Origin: Hofstenia miamia
Lineage: Eukaryota > Xenacoelomorpha > Acoela
Assembly (NCBI GenBank): GCA_004352715.1
Contig: SCFE01000112.1
Span: 468,080 to 532,079, forward strand
DNA: 64,000 nucleotides
Direction: 5' to 3'
Shown: positions 46,007 to 58,500 of the stretch, piece after piece
How the letters are laid out: the number at the start of each line of letters is the position of its first letter
Numbering within the stretch: position 1 is the first letter of the stretch
The notes under the pieces: model-generated
Seen by the model: the letters and a program-made list of their open reading frames with translations, nothing else
What the model was told of the DNA's origin: nothing
The model's database searches: none
Made by a program: the position numbers and the translations under genes

Positions 46007-48303
46007 TAATCATATGTATCAATGTTGTATTTATTATTTAGTAGTTTATTAAAAAATATTAAGTCCAAAAGTTGAAATTTGGTGAGAATTGATAAAATCC
46101 TAAATTTGCGTTAATTCATTATAATTTCCATTTTTCTTATTTGAAGCCCAGTGAATTCAACGTCTTTAAAATTTTTCCAGGTTAATAAATCCAGTTCTTG
46201 ATGGATACCAAATTTGTGAACCGTATATTAAATGGGATAATATGTAAGTTTTATCTAATTGAGTCTTTAAACTGTTAAGTGACAAAAATGGAACATTTCT
46301 TCTTAGAAATAAGAATAATTTGATACCTTTAGATATAGTATATTCATAGTGATATTCCCATTTCAAGTTTTCATTAATTTGTATACGAAGATCTTTGATG
46401 GTATTGGCTTGTGGTATTAAAACTTCATTACTATAATAATCATCGAAATTGTTTTGTGATTTTCTGAAGCAAATCTTATTAAATTTCATTTTATTTCTTT
46501 TACACTAGTTATGTAGGCGATCTGTTTGACTTTGAATATTATAACATTGATTATCATAAAACAGAAGCTTCAAATCATTCGCAAAAATCCAGCTTGTATT
46601 TTCAATGGAATCTTTAATATCATTGATAAAAATTATAAATAATAAGGAATCCAATATACTCCCCTGTCGTATACCACTGGTAACTTCTTGTTTAGAAGAT
46701 AAAATTCCATTTATATTGACACATTGTACTCTATCTTCTAAATATTAATTGAAAAATCTCAGAAACTAAGCATCATATAAAAATAATAACAACTTTTCAA
46801 GTATTTTATCATGTGGTACGGTATCGAATGCTTTGGAAATGTCGAAGTATATCGCATAACAAGATATATTCTCATTAAAGTTATTGTAAATCAAGTCAAG
46901 ATATCCTAAGAGATTTGTAACTGTTGAAGAACCTTTTTTAAAGACATGTTGGAACTTACTTAATTTAGGTTCTACATAATTGTATATGAAATTAAACAAC
47001 AATCTTTCAAAAATTAATGATATTCTGCGAAAAATAGTAATTAGTCGATAGTTATTAATTTTAGTTCTATTTCCGCATTTATGCATTGGCGTAATGGATT
47101 AAAGATGTATGTAAAGATGAGGTATAATACATGATACAGTGTTTTTCCTGAATATTGAAGGCAAGGCCAATCCGAATTTGGTAAGTTAAAGTCCCCAACA
47201 AAATATTTTCTGAATTCATGTAGCCATGTTTCTTGACATATGAATCTTGTATACTAATATATGAGGCTATGGCTTCCTTTAATTCAATTGCAAAAATTTT
47301 ATATTTAATGCTAATTGGTGGTAAATATACACATAGAAGTAAATAACATCCATATTTATTAAAAATTAGCATTCCGCATAGGAAATCAAATGACTCTTTC
47401 TTTAAAGTTATTGGCAAAACATTGTTAACTGCTATTAATAGTCCACCACTACTACCTTTAAGACGATCTTGTCTTGAAATAATTTCGTATTCTGACCATG
47501 CAAAAATTTCAGCATTCCTAGCATCGATTTAAAGCCACGTTTCAGTTAGACAACAAATACGGGTCTTAAATGTTTTAGAAAATCTGTGAAAATCAATCTT
47601 TTCAATAATGATTCTATTCCTTCAACATTAGCTAACATAATAGAAAGTGAAGAAATAAACGTATTACTCTGAGAAGTTTTTGAATTTACTAGTGATTTTT
47701 TTGCTTATTTGTGAATACAATTAAATAGAGGTCATTGTTTCATTGAGAATCTCTCCTTGGTATGTCAATTTTAGATCTTAAATTCTGAAATTTCTCTTAA
47801 GCAATCTTAATTGACATAATTCAAAGCACAATTTTAACAATTTCTTCTCAATGAGACGATCTTCAATTGATAAATCATGTTTTATATAATAATTAGTAAT
47901 TCGAACGTCCGAAGTATTTGAAAATTCAATTATTAAAGGGCCTAGCCTATTGTGTTTTGGATTATATTTACCCCGTCGATAAATAGCATTGAAATTACCA
48001 TTTTTATCTGTAATATCAGAAATAACTTTAGATCCAGTATTAAAATCTCTCTGCATTCAATCTAATGAGGTTGTACTTTTTTGTTCAGAAATCCCACATA
48101 AAATAAAGTATTGGTTGATGTATTTGATGAAATTCTTGAATTTATTGGCTGAGCTTTCAACGAAGCTTGAAAATTACTTAACATGTTTGTGTAATTATCA
48201 ACTTTTGCTTCGATGTCAGAAATTTTTGAATTAATATTTTCAAGATTAACACAGCTGGATTTCATTGAAATTATAGTTTTGAAAGCAGACTGACACTCTC
48301 TAG
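46007..48303 (-). pseudogene. Non-LTR retrotransposon (AP endonuclease + RT), degraded but nearly complete, with 13-bp target duplication
   Basis: AGTAAGTTTCATA occurs at 45994-46006 and again at 48304-48316, a plausible target duplication. Reading the minus strand from 48265: a coiled-coil-like ORF1 segment (NINSKISDIEAKVDNYTNML), a second segment with KHDLSIEDRLIEKK (48056-47778), an endonuclease domain with GDFNLPNSDW after a frameshift (about 47180) and VYLPPISIKYK, then RT blocks (NYRLITIF; AIYFDISKAFDTVPHDK; SGIRQGSILDSLLF; FANDLKLLFYD). The catalytic FADD reads FAND, and stops and shifts abound. The thumb region (KWEYHYEYTISKG; YGSQIWYPS) ends near 46166. This is a CR1/jockey-like order of domains. 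Confidence 0.8.
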
Positions 48304-48514
48304 AGTAAGTTTCATAATTTGCGATTCATTCAATAAAAATATATGCTCACTCGAATTTAAATGCATTCCTTACGGTATAACCATAATTAGTGTTTAAATT
48401 ATACAGATAAAAATTAATAATTTTTTGCAGAAAAATCCATTTTCCTGCCTTTCGATACACATAATATAAAAATATACCTTTCGATTTCCCACGATATATA
48501 TATATATATATATN
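48304..48514. other. Contig end in TA repeat, single N join
   Basis: AT-rich sequence runs into a TA microsatellite and a single N at 48514. The next base is already inside a mariner transposase, so the N marks a contig boundary. Confidence 0.8.
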
Positions 48515-48950
48515 CTCGGCGAAAGGTGGCGTAAGCTGCGATCAACGCCTACAAAACTTCGAGAGTTGTGGTGGCAACACGATAACGCAAGACCTCACTT
48601 AGCAGCTGCAGCAATGGAATTTCTTCATCGCCGAGGTGTGACGATCGTTAGGCAGTCAGCCTACAGTCCAGACTTAAATCTCTGTGACCGCTACATATTC
48701 TGAGAATTGAAGAGGCACGTCAGAAAGATTACTTTTCGATCCTCCGATGAAATCGTAAATGAAACGCTGCAGTGGTTTAGACAGATAGAAGAAAACTGTT
48801 TCTCACGTGAGATACAACATTTAGTTGAACATTGCAAAAGGGTGATAAATGCAGGTGGTGATTACATTGTGTAAATATAATGTCTTTTTTTGGAATCTCG
48901 TTTCAATTTTAAATTGAGGTATAAATTCTTAAAACTTTTCAGACACACCA
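48515..48950 (+). pseudogene. Mariner transposase C-terminal part and right end
   Basis: The frame 48515-48874 starts mid-protein (LGERWRKLRSTPTKL). It has WWQHDNARPHLA with the second catalytic Asp and YSPDLNLCDRYIF with the third. Exactly 34 residues separate the two, the DD34D signature of mariner. A TGA interrupts right after YIF, after which ELKRHVRK continues to the natural end DYIV. The 3' terminal repeat AAAACTTTTCAGACACACCA ends at 48950 beside TA. The N-terminal DNA-binding part and the first Asp fall in the gap. Confidence 0.88.
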
Positions 48951-49012
48951 TATATTAAATATAGATTTTAATGTTTTTTCAAATAATTTGAAAAAACTCA
49001 GAGTTCCATAGT

Positions 49013-49085
49013 GCCATTATTGGTAATTTAATAACTATTTACATGATACCATTATTGGTAATTTAATAACTATTTACATGACGCC
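49013..49085. repeat. Two-copy tandem repeat, about 36 bp
   Basis: CCATTATTGGTAATTTAATA followed by ACTATTTACATGA appears twice in succession, with the start of a third partial copy (GCCATTATT). Confidence 0.9.
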
Positions 49086-49189
49086 ATTATTTTCAAAAAG
49101 CAGTCATAGGTGCTGTTGTCCATGTGAAGCCCAAATCCATAGCACCAATATTTTGTGCTAGCAATACATAGGCGCCATTATAATAATAA

Positions 49190-50110
49190 TAACATGGGAG
49201 GCATATTCCAGGGAGACAGCTTAGCACCACTACTGTTTGTAGTTAGCTTAATCCCTATCACAGAAAAGTTAAAGGAGACAGGCATAGGGTATAAGATGTA
49301 GAAGAATGGTAGAGCAGTGAGTTACCTGTGGTACATGGCGACCTGAAGATGTATGCTAGTTCAAGAAAGATGTTGCAGAAGCAAGTGGAAACATTGGAGA
49401 AGGCAAGCAGAGATTCTGGTTTAGAATTTGGATTAGGAAAGTGTGTGGCAGTGACAATGACTAGAGGTAAGTGTATGGATGGTGATGGTTTAAGGATGAG
49501 CAGTGGGGATAAGATTGAGAAAGACAACGAGGGGTACAAGGACTTAGGAGTAATAGAGAGGGACAGAACAGATCATGAGGAAATGAAATGAGGTAAGAAA
49601 GGAATACAAGAGGAGACTAAAGAAGGTACTACAGAAGTCAGCATTGAAATGGCAGTGTTGAGATATTCAGCAGGAATAGTTAGGTAGAACAAGAATGAAC
49701 TTAAGGAGCTAGACAGGGAGACCGCAAAGATACTTGCAGCAGAGAGCATTTAACTTAAATGGAGATGTTGATAGGTTGTACATTGCAAGACATAAAGGAG
49801 GGAAAGGACTGCTAAGTTTGGAGGAAATTGTAGAAGCAGAAGCACTAGGGCTAAATGAATATGTAGAAGCACAACCTAGAGGGTCACTACTGGATGTCAC
49901 TAAGTAGTTAAGGAAGATAAAAACTGAGAGTGAAGGAAAGACAGCATACCAAAGTAGGATGGAATTAGAGATATAGGCAGAATGTGATGCATGGAGAATA
50001 CTTGAGGAACACAGAAAAGGGTAACAGAGAAGAAAGCAAAAAGTGGTTAAAAAAACCAGGACTGAAAAGAGAAACAGAAGCACTGACAAGTTGGAGGGGT
50101 GGCATCAGTG
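49190..50110 (+). pseudogene. RLE-type non-LTR retrotransposon: reverse transcriptase, second half
   Basis: The plus strand starts at IFQGDSLAPLLFVVSLIPI, the RT motif before the active site. It passes a damaged active-site area (DLKMYASSRKMLQKQVETLE), then SGLEFGLGKCVAVTMTRGK, DLGVIERDRTDHEEMK, a thumb (VLRYSAGIVR, RETAKIL-like after shifts) and KGGKGLLSLEEIVEAEALGL, the post-RT block common to this group. Stops and at least three frameshifts occur. The element is broken near 50110 and resumes at about 53220. The G-rich, less AT-biased composition sets it apart from its flanks. Confidence 0.8.
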
Positions 50111-53100
50111 TATTGTGTGAATTGGTGATCAAGAGGTCTATGTAATTTAAAAGCCATGCTTAATACACTCACTTCACTCACCTTTTGAGCCTTTTTCCCA
50201 TTAAGAAAATTTTGATTTGGACATTCTTTTGGTGCATCCTTTGAACTTGGTATCAAGCAAATTGTGATTTAATAAAAGAAATGCCAAAAGGCTTGCTACG
50301 CATTCAGACTATCAACATTTATCAGCTAATAAAAAAGTAGATAGAGTGCTCACACTATTGATTTTTATCACTTATTTCTTGACAGATGATGAAAGTCAAT
50401 AGTGGTAACACACCTTTAGTTGTATTATGAAAAAAGTCTCATAAAGTATTGAATGTGAGATAAATTTTACAATTGCTCACTTTAGTAGTTTGAAAAAACA
50501 ATTTTTAATTTCTTTTCTAAATATTAGTGATGTTATCTTTCCATACCAAGTAATCTTATGAACTTTATAAAAAAGAGATTAAGAAATATTATATATTTTT
50601 ACATAGATTTTGATAATTTACTTCAAAATAAAAATGAAGCCCAATATAATAACATAGCTGCACATTCAACTTTTGAGTTGAATGCACTTGCATAATATTT
50701 GAATATGGAAAAAAATGAAAAACACTAATATTGTATTTAAAGCAAAAAGGCAATAACTTGTAAACACAAAGAAACAAACAAAATTTTATATTGACTAACC
50801 TGTGCAAATAATTGCAAAAATTGTTAATAATGAAAACTATTATCATAAAGTTTAGCAATGAATGTTTTTACATTTAAAAAATGTCCTAGAAATTGAAAAC
50901 CATAATATCTTTATAATATAATATGCTTCCTCATTAAGAAGAAGGAACCTTTTTTCACTGTCAGGTCCATCTGCTCTCAACTCCATCATTTCCTCCATCC
51001 ATACATTGACAATGGAAATAAATGAAAATATAACAATCCCTCTTAGCACATTTATAAATAATTTTAGACCCCTACAATCCAAAAATGAGTTCATTTTTTC
51101 AATTAAAACAATATTGAAATAGTGATTTATAAATCTATCTAATGAAATTACCATTTTTTCAAATTTCAACCAATATTCATATTATTTCATTAAATTGTGA
51201 ACAAAGCATTGATCAAACAAAAAACCTAACAGTGTGAATAGATTCAGAAGAATTGAAAAAAGATATAAATGGCAGGTTTAGAATGAAAATCAACTTATGA
51301 AGCCCTTATAAAAAATGAATTTCTTTAAACAAACTGACATAGACTGTCACATTAAGTAAAAATTAAAATGCACAGATTTAAGTGGAGTTTAGCAACTAAG
51401 AAAAACATTTCCACCTAAATTCAAACATGAAGAATCCAAATATGAATTCATTTTTTCTGTTAAAAAATTTTCACAGTGTGATCTCTAGATCAACTAAAAA
51501 AATAAGATTTGAACATATTTAAGTAAATTTAGACATGCACATTCTGAATATGAAATCATTTTTTCAGTTGAAAAAGTCTCTAAAGAGCAGTTTTAATGTC
51601 AATATTGCAAATTTAGGGATTTTTCGCCAAATCTGAGAAAAATTGAATATAATTCTTCAATTTAAATTCAAATGACAGCTCAAATTGAAAATCAATACTA
51701 TAAATTGACTCAGAAGCATGAAATTTAGGTATAATGAGCAATTTTAAACAAAAATTTGCTTATGGAATTGATTCCCAAACATAAGTTCTGTTAAATCTAG
51801 GGCACATTGAAATTGACATAAGGCATTCCAGAAAATTTCACAATGCCACCTCTAGATCTACTTAAAAGATAGGAGATTGATATTTTCACGTATTTTTAGA
51901 CCTCTAAAATCTGAATATTAAATTGGTTTCTCATTTTAAGCCTTAGTTAAAGAGCAGTTTTAAAAGAAATCTGGCAAATTTGAGTTTTTATATTTATTTC
52001 ATTGAATGACAGTGAAAGGGCTTCTAAATCTAAAAATTCAATGGCAGAACCGCATTTGCTAGTTTTTATCAATGTAAAAACATCAATCTTTACTCAGAAG
52101 TAGTAGTCAATGATCTGAAAAATTTATATTATCAAAAACCCAGAAATCCCAGTATATTCAATAACCACAGGAAAATCTCAAAGAAATTGCCAGAATGGAT
52201 CATAGATATCAATAAAATGGAATAAAATGTAAATGAATTTTCAAGGTTTACCTATAATTTTCATTTTTCTCATCCACAATATACATTTAATCAAACACTG
52301 ATTTTTTGCAAGTTTATGGGGTGTCTTATTATGTGAAATATTACTAAACAAAATGTTAAAGACTAATGAAATTATTTTTGAAATTCTTTTTGAGTGTTAT
52401 TTCTTGTATTACTGCAAATATCTTAAAGTAAAAATTTCCAATTTTTGAATTTTTTATTTGAGAAAATTTTTTTTTCATTAAAATTCTTTAAAATTTTCCG
52501 TATTGGGACAGAATAAAAAAATTAGAATCACCTTTCACAACTGCGCATTTTTGTGTAATAATCTTATTCATAGCTTCATTATATCAAATTTATTTTTCTG
52601 AAAGATTTCTCCAGCTCTGTCCAGGCTAGCTCAGTCAATATCAACCTTAAAGTTAAACATAAAGAAAAACAAATTTTTTCAGTGAAATTGCTACTTAAAA
52701 ATTCAAATGGAGCTCTGATATCCTTAAAATTTTTGTTGCTATAGCCTGCTAAAATTAAGGCATAAAGGCCAACAAAGGTTGTCAAAATGAATTTTAAAAA
52801 AAATTATGGCTGTGTGAAGTTTTTGGTTTGAAATTTCAAACAATTCTAATCACAATTCAGATCACTAATGTGAGAAAACAAAAAAAATTTTCAAAAAAAG
52901 TTTTTTTTCAAATAAATGGCATAAAAATTTAAAAATTTAAGCTTATTAAAAATGTATATAAACTTCTAATGTTGGGAATTGAAAAAAAATTTTAATTTTC
53001 AAATTCCATTGCCAATTTTTTACATGAGCTCTCTCCAAATATCATAAATGACAGCAAAAAAAATTTTTCCAGCTAGAGGGCACAATTTTGACATGTTCAG

Positions 53101-53219
53101 TCTTGTAAAATTCTCAAGATCTTCAATTTGCAGAGCTCTATAAGCTTGCAAAATTTCATGTTGTTAGCTGCAATATTGACAGAGCAATGGGCAAAAATGT
53201 GCTTTTCAAGAAATTTAGA
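50110..53219. other. 3.1 kb AT-rich insert with degenerate internal repeats, splitting the retrotransposon
   Basis: No gene is supported. Related segments recur about 365 bases apart (for example 51475-51625 and 51840-51985, sharing CTCTAGATC, TTTTTAGACCTCTAAAATCTG-like text and TTAAAGAGCAGTTTTAA). A segment at 51363-51485 recurs at 54192-54303. Because the two retrotransposon halves are collinear across it, this block appears to have been inserted into the element. No terminal repeats were found. Confidence 0.45.
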
Positions 53220-53945
53220 GGGACTATAGAAAGCAACTAATGTTGCTTAATAATGGCAGCACAGGAGCAAGCAATAAAACCAAACTGGGCAAAGAAGCAT
53301 ATAGATAAAAGAATGGAAGTAAATTATAAGTGTAGGCTATGTAAGAAAGAGTGTGAGACAGTTAATCATCTGATAGCAGGGTGTAAAAAATTGGAACAGA
53401 ATGAGTATAATTGCAGGCATGACAAGGTGGGATGAATGGTACATTGGAGATTGAGCAGGCAGCATGGGTTTGAAGCAAGAGACAATTGGTATGAGCACAA
53501 CAACAGAGCATCATAGAAAATGAGAAGGCTAAGATACTGTGAGACTTCAATATCTGGATGAGCAATTTAATATAAGCATAGAGACCAGACATAGAAGTGT
53601 TAGACAAAGAGAAAAGATTGTGAACAGTGATAGACATAGCAGTACCTAAGGACAGTAATGTAGAAAGCAAAGAGAAAGAGAAGATAGACAAGTACAGGGA
53701 GTTGGCAGATGAAATAGAAAAGCTGTGGAAGTTAAAGAAAGTTGAAGTAGTCCTGGTAGTTGTAGGAGAACTAGGAGCAGTGAGTAAGAAGCATAAGAGA
53801 TGCTTGGAGGAGTTGGGAGTACCAAAGTGGGGAGGAGCAGTAGCACAGAAGGCAGCATTGTTAGGAGCACTTAGAGTCCTGAGAAAGCTCTCAGACTCCC
53901 TGGGAACAGGTCAGTTCCCCAAGCTGATAGGGATACCAGCATGAA
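53220..53945 (+). pseudogene. RLE-type non-LTR retrotransposon: zinc knuckle and restriction-like endonuclease end
   Basis: This continues the element at 49190-50110. It reads MAAQEQAIKPNWAKKHIDK, then CRLCKKECETVNHLIAGC, a CX2CX7HX4C zinc knuckle typical of R2/R4/NeSL-type elements. WYEH follows, then RPDIEVLDKEK and VIDIAVPKD (the PD...D core of the restriction-like endonuclease), KEKEKIDKYRELADEIEKLW and ALRVLRKLSDSLGTG, ending at the stop at 53942-53944. Several stops between 53435 and 53627 break the frame. An AATAATAATAAG tail at 53964-53975 may be its 3' end. Confidence 0.82.
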
Positions 53946-53975
53946 GCTGTGAGAACAAATGAAATAATAATAAGA

Positions 53976-55330
53976 TTCAATAGCTAAATTACTTTACCTG
54001 CTGCACTTATTTACAAATTTGCAAGGATATATACACAATATTTACAATATACATATAGACATTTACAAATTGACAATACATACAACAAGCAGGCACCTAA
54101 AAATAAGCTATGCTACAAAATAAAAATATGCTAAAAATGATATGTGACCCTATCTGCAAAAATGGACCTAAATGGTTACAAATCAAAAATAAAAATGCAC
54201 AGATTTAAGTGGAGCTTAGAAACTAAGAAAAACATATCCACCTAAATTCAATCATGAAGAATCAAAATTCATTTTTTCTATTAAAAAAATTTCACAGTGT
54301 GATCAAAATCATATTTATACAGATATGAAAAAAAGCACCAAGTTTGAATGCTCAATTTCAATTATTTCTTGGAAATTGGATGAAATTACTTTAAGAGGTC
54401 ATCTCATTTTTACACTGAAAATTCCTGCTTTTCCTGTGTGGAAATCAGAAAGTATATAATATTTCATATGAATTTCAATTTACTGTAATTTTGTTAATAA
54501 TTAAGATATTAATGTTCAATTTGAAGTATAGATGCATCATATCAAAAAATTCAATAATCCTTTAAAATTTTAGAATTTCAAGGTCATGAGGTCAAGGTCA
54601 AGATCATTCAATCAAAATTTTCAAGATTTTCCCTATATTTCAGGTTATTTTAATTACACAAAATGATAAAAAAACATCTAAGAATTAAGGAAGATGCATA
54701 TAAGCTCATATTGAGGCAATTTAAATTAGATTATTGTGGTATCTGATTAAAATTACTGGTTGAAATCATGTGACCTTGCTCAGGAGTTTCACTTTTCATG
54801 TGCAAGGTAGGGAAAATATCTCTGAAATCAGTTTAAAATTAAAAAATCAATATTTTGCAAGTCCCTTCATAACAAAGACAACTAATTATATTTTGAATTA
54901 TAGAATCTTTGTATCAAGCATTTGTAAAATATATAAAAATTTGAAGGTCACAGGGCAAGGTCAAGGTCATTTAATAATAATTTTCAGGATTTTTTGTGCT
55001 ATTCCCCATTTTCTTTGCTCATATTGGTATCAAATGATACCAACTAAGAAAATCCATGAATAATAGAACAAGAAGGTATAAATTAAAGACATTTAAGAAC
55101 ACTTTATCATACATATAATATATGGAACAGCAATTTCAGGTTAAGGATGGTAATCAGCAGAATTTACTCAGTCTTGTACTGCATTTCCTTGCCCTTGTGC
55201 TTTGTTTCAAGTCATCTTCCTTGTTTACTAGATTGATAAAAGACTTTTTAGATAGCATAATCTTTACTTTATATTATTATATATGAAATTTTATTAATTA
55301 TTATTATCATTATTATTCTGTCAGAAAATT
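53976..55330. repeat. Dispersed and roughly 365-bp-spaced repeats with AAGGTCA clusters
   Basis: 54000-54125 is a close copy of 36645-36780 (TTTACAAATTTGCAA, CATACAACAAGCAGG). 54192-54303 matches 51363-51485. Two related segments, about 54577-54640 and 54941-55003, each hold several AAGGTCA/AAGATCA heptamers followed by a TTTTCA(A/G)GATTTT box. No coding exon. Confidence 0.6.
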
Positions 55331-55480
55331 ATGAAATACATACTTTGTTTGTATATGACTGGAACACACTGATCCTCATCTACTGATGATTGCAATGATG
55401 ACATCACTGAATGATCTTGATTGACTGCTTTCTTGTTGCTATTTTTCCTTCTTCTTCCTTTCACTTGAAAAAATAATTGT
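55331..55480 (-). other. Possible last exon or 3' untranslated region of the multi-exon locus
   Basis: The minus-strand sequence after the acceptor TTTTTTCAAG encodes, depending on the acceptor chosen, a basic KGRRRKNSNKKAV tail or an immediate stop. I cannot decide the frame. Confidence 0.35.
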
Positions 55481-55554
55481 ATTTTACCATTCAATTGTAG
55501 ATTTTTTTAATAATATCAAATAAAATATCACAATTATGTTTTAATAGTTATTAC

Positions 55555-58500
55555 CTTTGGGACAGGGAGGTAATTTTCATCTGAGCTATCTGTGTCATCC
55601 ACTTCTTCTCTTTGTTCTCTCTTCTTATACACTTTAGTAAAAAAACCATTTAATTTGAGTATTGGAAATGAAATGTGAATATTTACTTTTAGAAAATGTC
55701 AATACATACCTTTCCTTTTTATCCTCTCCTTATCAGCTTCTTCACAGTCTTCTACCACTGAAAATCCAATGCAATTAAAAGATAAAATTTTTTTAAATAT
55801 TTAATGTCATGAGTGTAAAATAAGAATAGAATATCACAATCCTGCAATTACCTATTTTCTTAGACTTTGGAAGTATTGGTCTATGGCAAAGTATGTCTTT
55901 ATTGTCCCCACAAAATGGGTGAATACTATCATGTAGGTACCATTGTTGTTCATTAGATAATCCAGCTGATGTAATAACATCTGGCATCATATTACATAGT
56001 TCATCAAAATCTGCATCAGGTTTAAGTTTAATTATCTGTAAATATACATCAGAATATGATAAACAAAATATATTTTTATTTGAAAGTTATTCTTGAGTTA
56101 TAATAGATTCATGAATGCAATGTTGACTTGATGTTACTCTTACCTTTTTCTCTTCTCCACTTGGTGTTTCCTTTACAATCACACAAGTTGGGTCCTCAAC
56201 AGAAAACAGAAAACTGCAATATGTTGTTATCTGTGGAATGTTTGTGAAGTACTTGGCCAGAAAAATCTTCCAATCATAGTATGGGACCCAAATTTCTCCT
56301 ATATAAATGTACAAAACATTAGGTAAAATCATATAATGAATGTAATTTAATACAAACTCAAGAACAAGGTTTTTGCATAAATTTTCCCACTATTTGAACT
56401 TTAAGATGTCCATTGGGAGACGTACCTTCTATAACCTGAACAAGTTCTTCTAGTGTTTCAACTTTTGATCTGTTATAACTATTCAAGAATCAAGTGTAAA
56501 ATATCAGAATATTTATACATTTAAAATTATGTTATCAATAATTTTTTTTATTTTAAGTTATTTCAGTTGATTTTTTTTATTTTAAGTTATTTCAGTTGGT
56601 CCCATCTACTAAATTAAACATATGCATATTTTGTTATCCCATGGAAATGATCACACTGAATTTGGTATGACCTGGTGGCATATTTGATACTAGAATCTTC
56701 AATTTCTTCTTTTTGATAATCAGGAGCAATAGATACCACATTGTGAAGCAATAAAATGAGAAATACTGATGATTAATAATGATTAGCAAAATTTCCTGAA
56801 ATTAAAATCAAAAATCTAAAATCAAAGTACAACTTACAAATTTTTGTTTCCCCTACACAGTTATCAAATGTTATTTCCAATTCATCTGAGTTTAAGGTGT
56901 GTACTTCATTGTAGTGATGTAAGTAGCTAAAGGTGGAATTAGCACCTTTACCTGTCTAGCAGCTTTTTGGGACAACATACACATATTGCCTTAGCCTTGC
57001 TTCTTCACATATGCCCAGAAGCAGTATTTTGTATGGAGACAAATGCTGATTGTACCAGCTTGCATTGCTTTGTGATGAAGGGAAATCTGAATTGGAAAAT
57101 TTAAAAAAAGATTTATTTGACTTGAATGATTATAATTAAATATGATTCAATTTAGTTTTATATATACAACTTACACTTTGAGCATTGTCAAAAGACTGAT
57201 GCAGGTTGATATGAATTGATTGTCCTGGTTGAATGTTGTTGAGATTAAGGTTTCTTGCATTGTGATCTGTACAGATATCTCTTGACTCTTTCACTGTTTC
57301 CAAGTGCTTCATTTTTTCCTTCAAGTGGACTGATTGTATATCCATTGGTTGATTCCTGTTTCATGTTATCTCTTCAATGCAGAAATCTGAAGAAGACTTC
57401 ATGATTACAATGTGTGAAGTATATTTCGAAAAAACCTTTAAAATAAAAAATAAAAACACTAAAATTCCATTTGATAATTAACCTGTTACTCAAAAAAATA
57501 AAGATGTTAATATTGAAAATTAGACATGAGTAAACTGAATAAAAAAAATTACACTTTAAAAAGTTGACAATGCTAGTTGTGTCAGTGTTTAAACCTTGCA
57601 TAATGACACATAACTTCTCCAGACATTAACCTGAAGTCAATGGCTGGGAGAAGCATCACACTTAAATAATGAAACTCAAGGTTAAACCAAAAAATATAAT
57701 AATTATATCTTGAAATACAGTATTTTAATGACAATTACCAGAAATCCTTGTACTTTGGTATCCTACCAGTCAGCAGAATAGATTGGGCTTCAGCATACAA
57801 CAAAATAAATGCTATAGCCTTGTCAAGAGTAGCATTTGTCATCACATTGTGTGCAATTTTCCACGTGTTATTGTGGCTAACCAGATGAACACCATGCTGA
57901 TCATACTGTTTTACAAGTCTCTTGTATCTAAAATGTATATTTGGTTGAAAAAATAAATATTATTATCTGATGTCATGTGACATGTGGAACATTATTATTA
58001 TTATTGTAATTAAAACATTATACATTAACTCATATATATGTTGATTCTGTCAGTCTATGTAGGAATAAAATGTAGTTCTGCACACTTAATGGTCACAACA
58101 CCAATATTACATGTATCCCTGCTTCCTCTGGCCTTTTCACACTAATTTTTTCATCATTTACTTGGTTTGAATCAAGGTGACCATTTTCCTATCTGTGATT
58201 GTCATTTCTTCATATCTTTGAGCCATCTCAATGATTTGATCTCTATGAATAACATCACAACAGGCTGTATCATGGTAAATTTGTTGGCACCCACAGCCTT
58301 CACTGTGAAACTTCTCCATCTGAAATTATAAAAACAGTCTTGTACAGATTTTTTATCTGAAGTAGTGAACCATGAATTTTCTCACATTAAGATTCTTTTT
58401 ATTCAAGGATAGGTAAAAACTCTAAAAAAATAATTCCTCAAAATTTTACCAGTGTAAAAAAGTCCTGATCTTCTTTTCTCCATTCAATACCCTGATTATA

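Noticed and set aside
49013-49085. CRISPR-like repeat pair
   Set aside because: There are only two directly adjacent copies without spacers, in a eukaryotic context.
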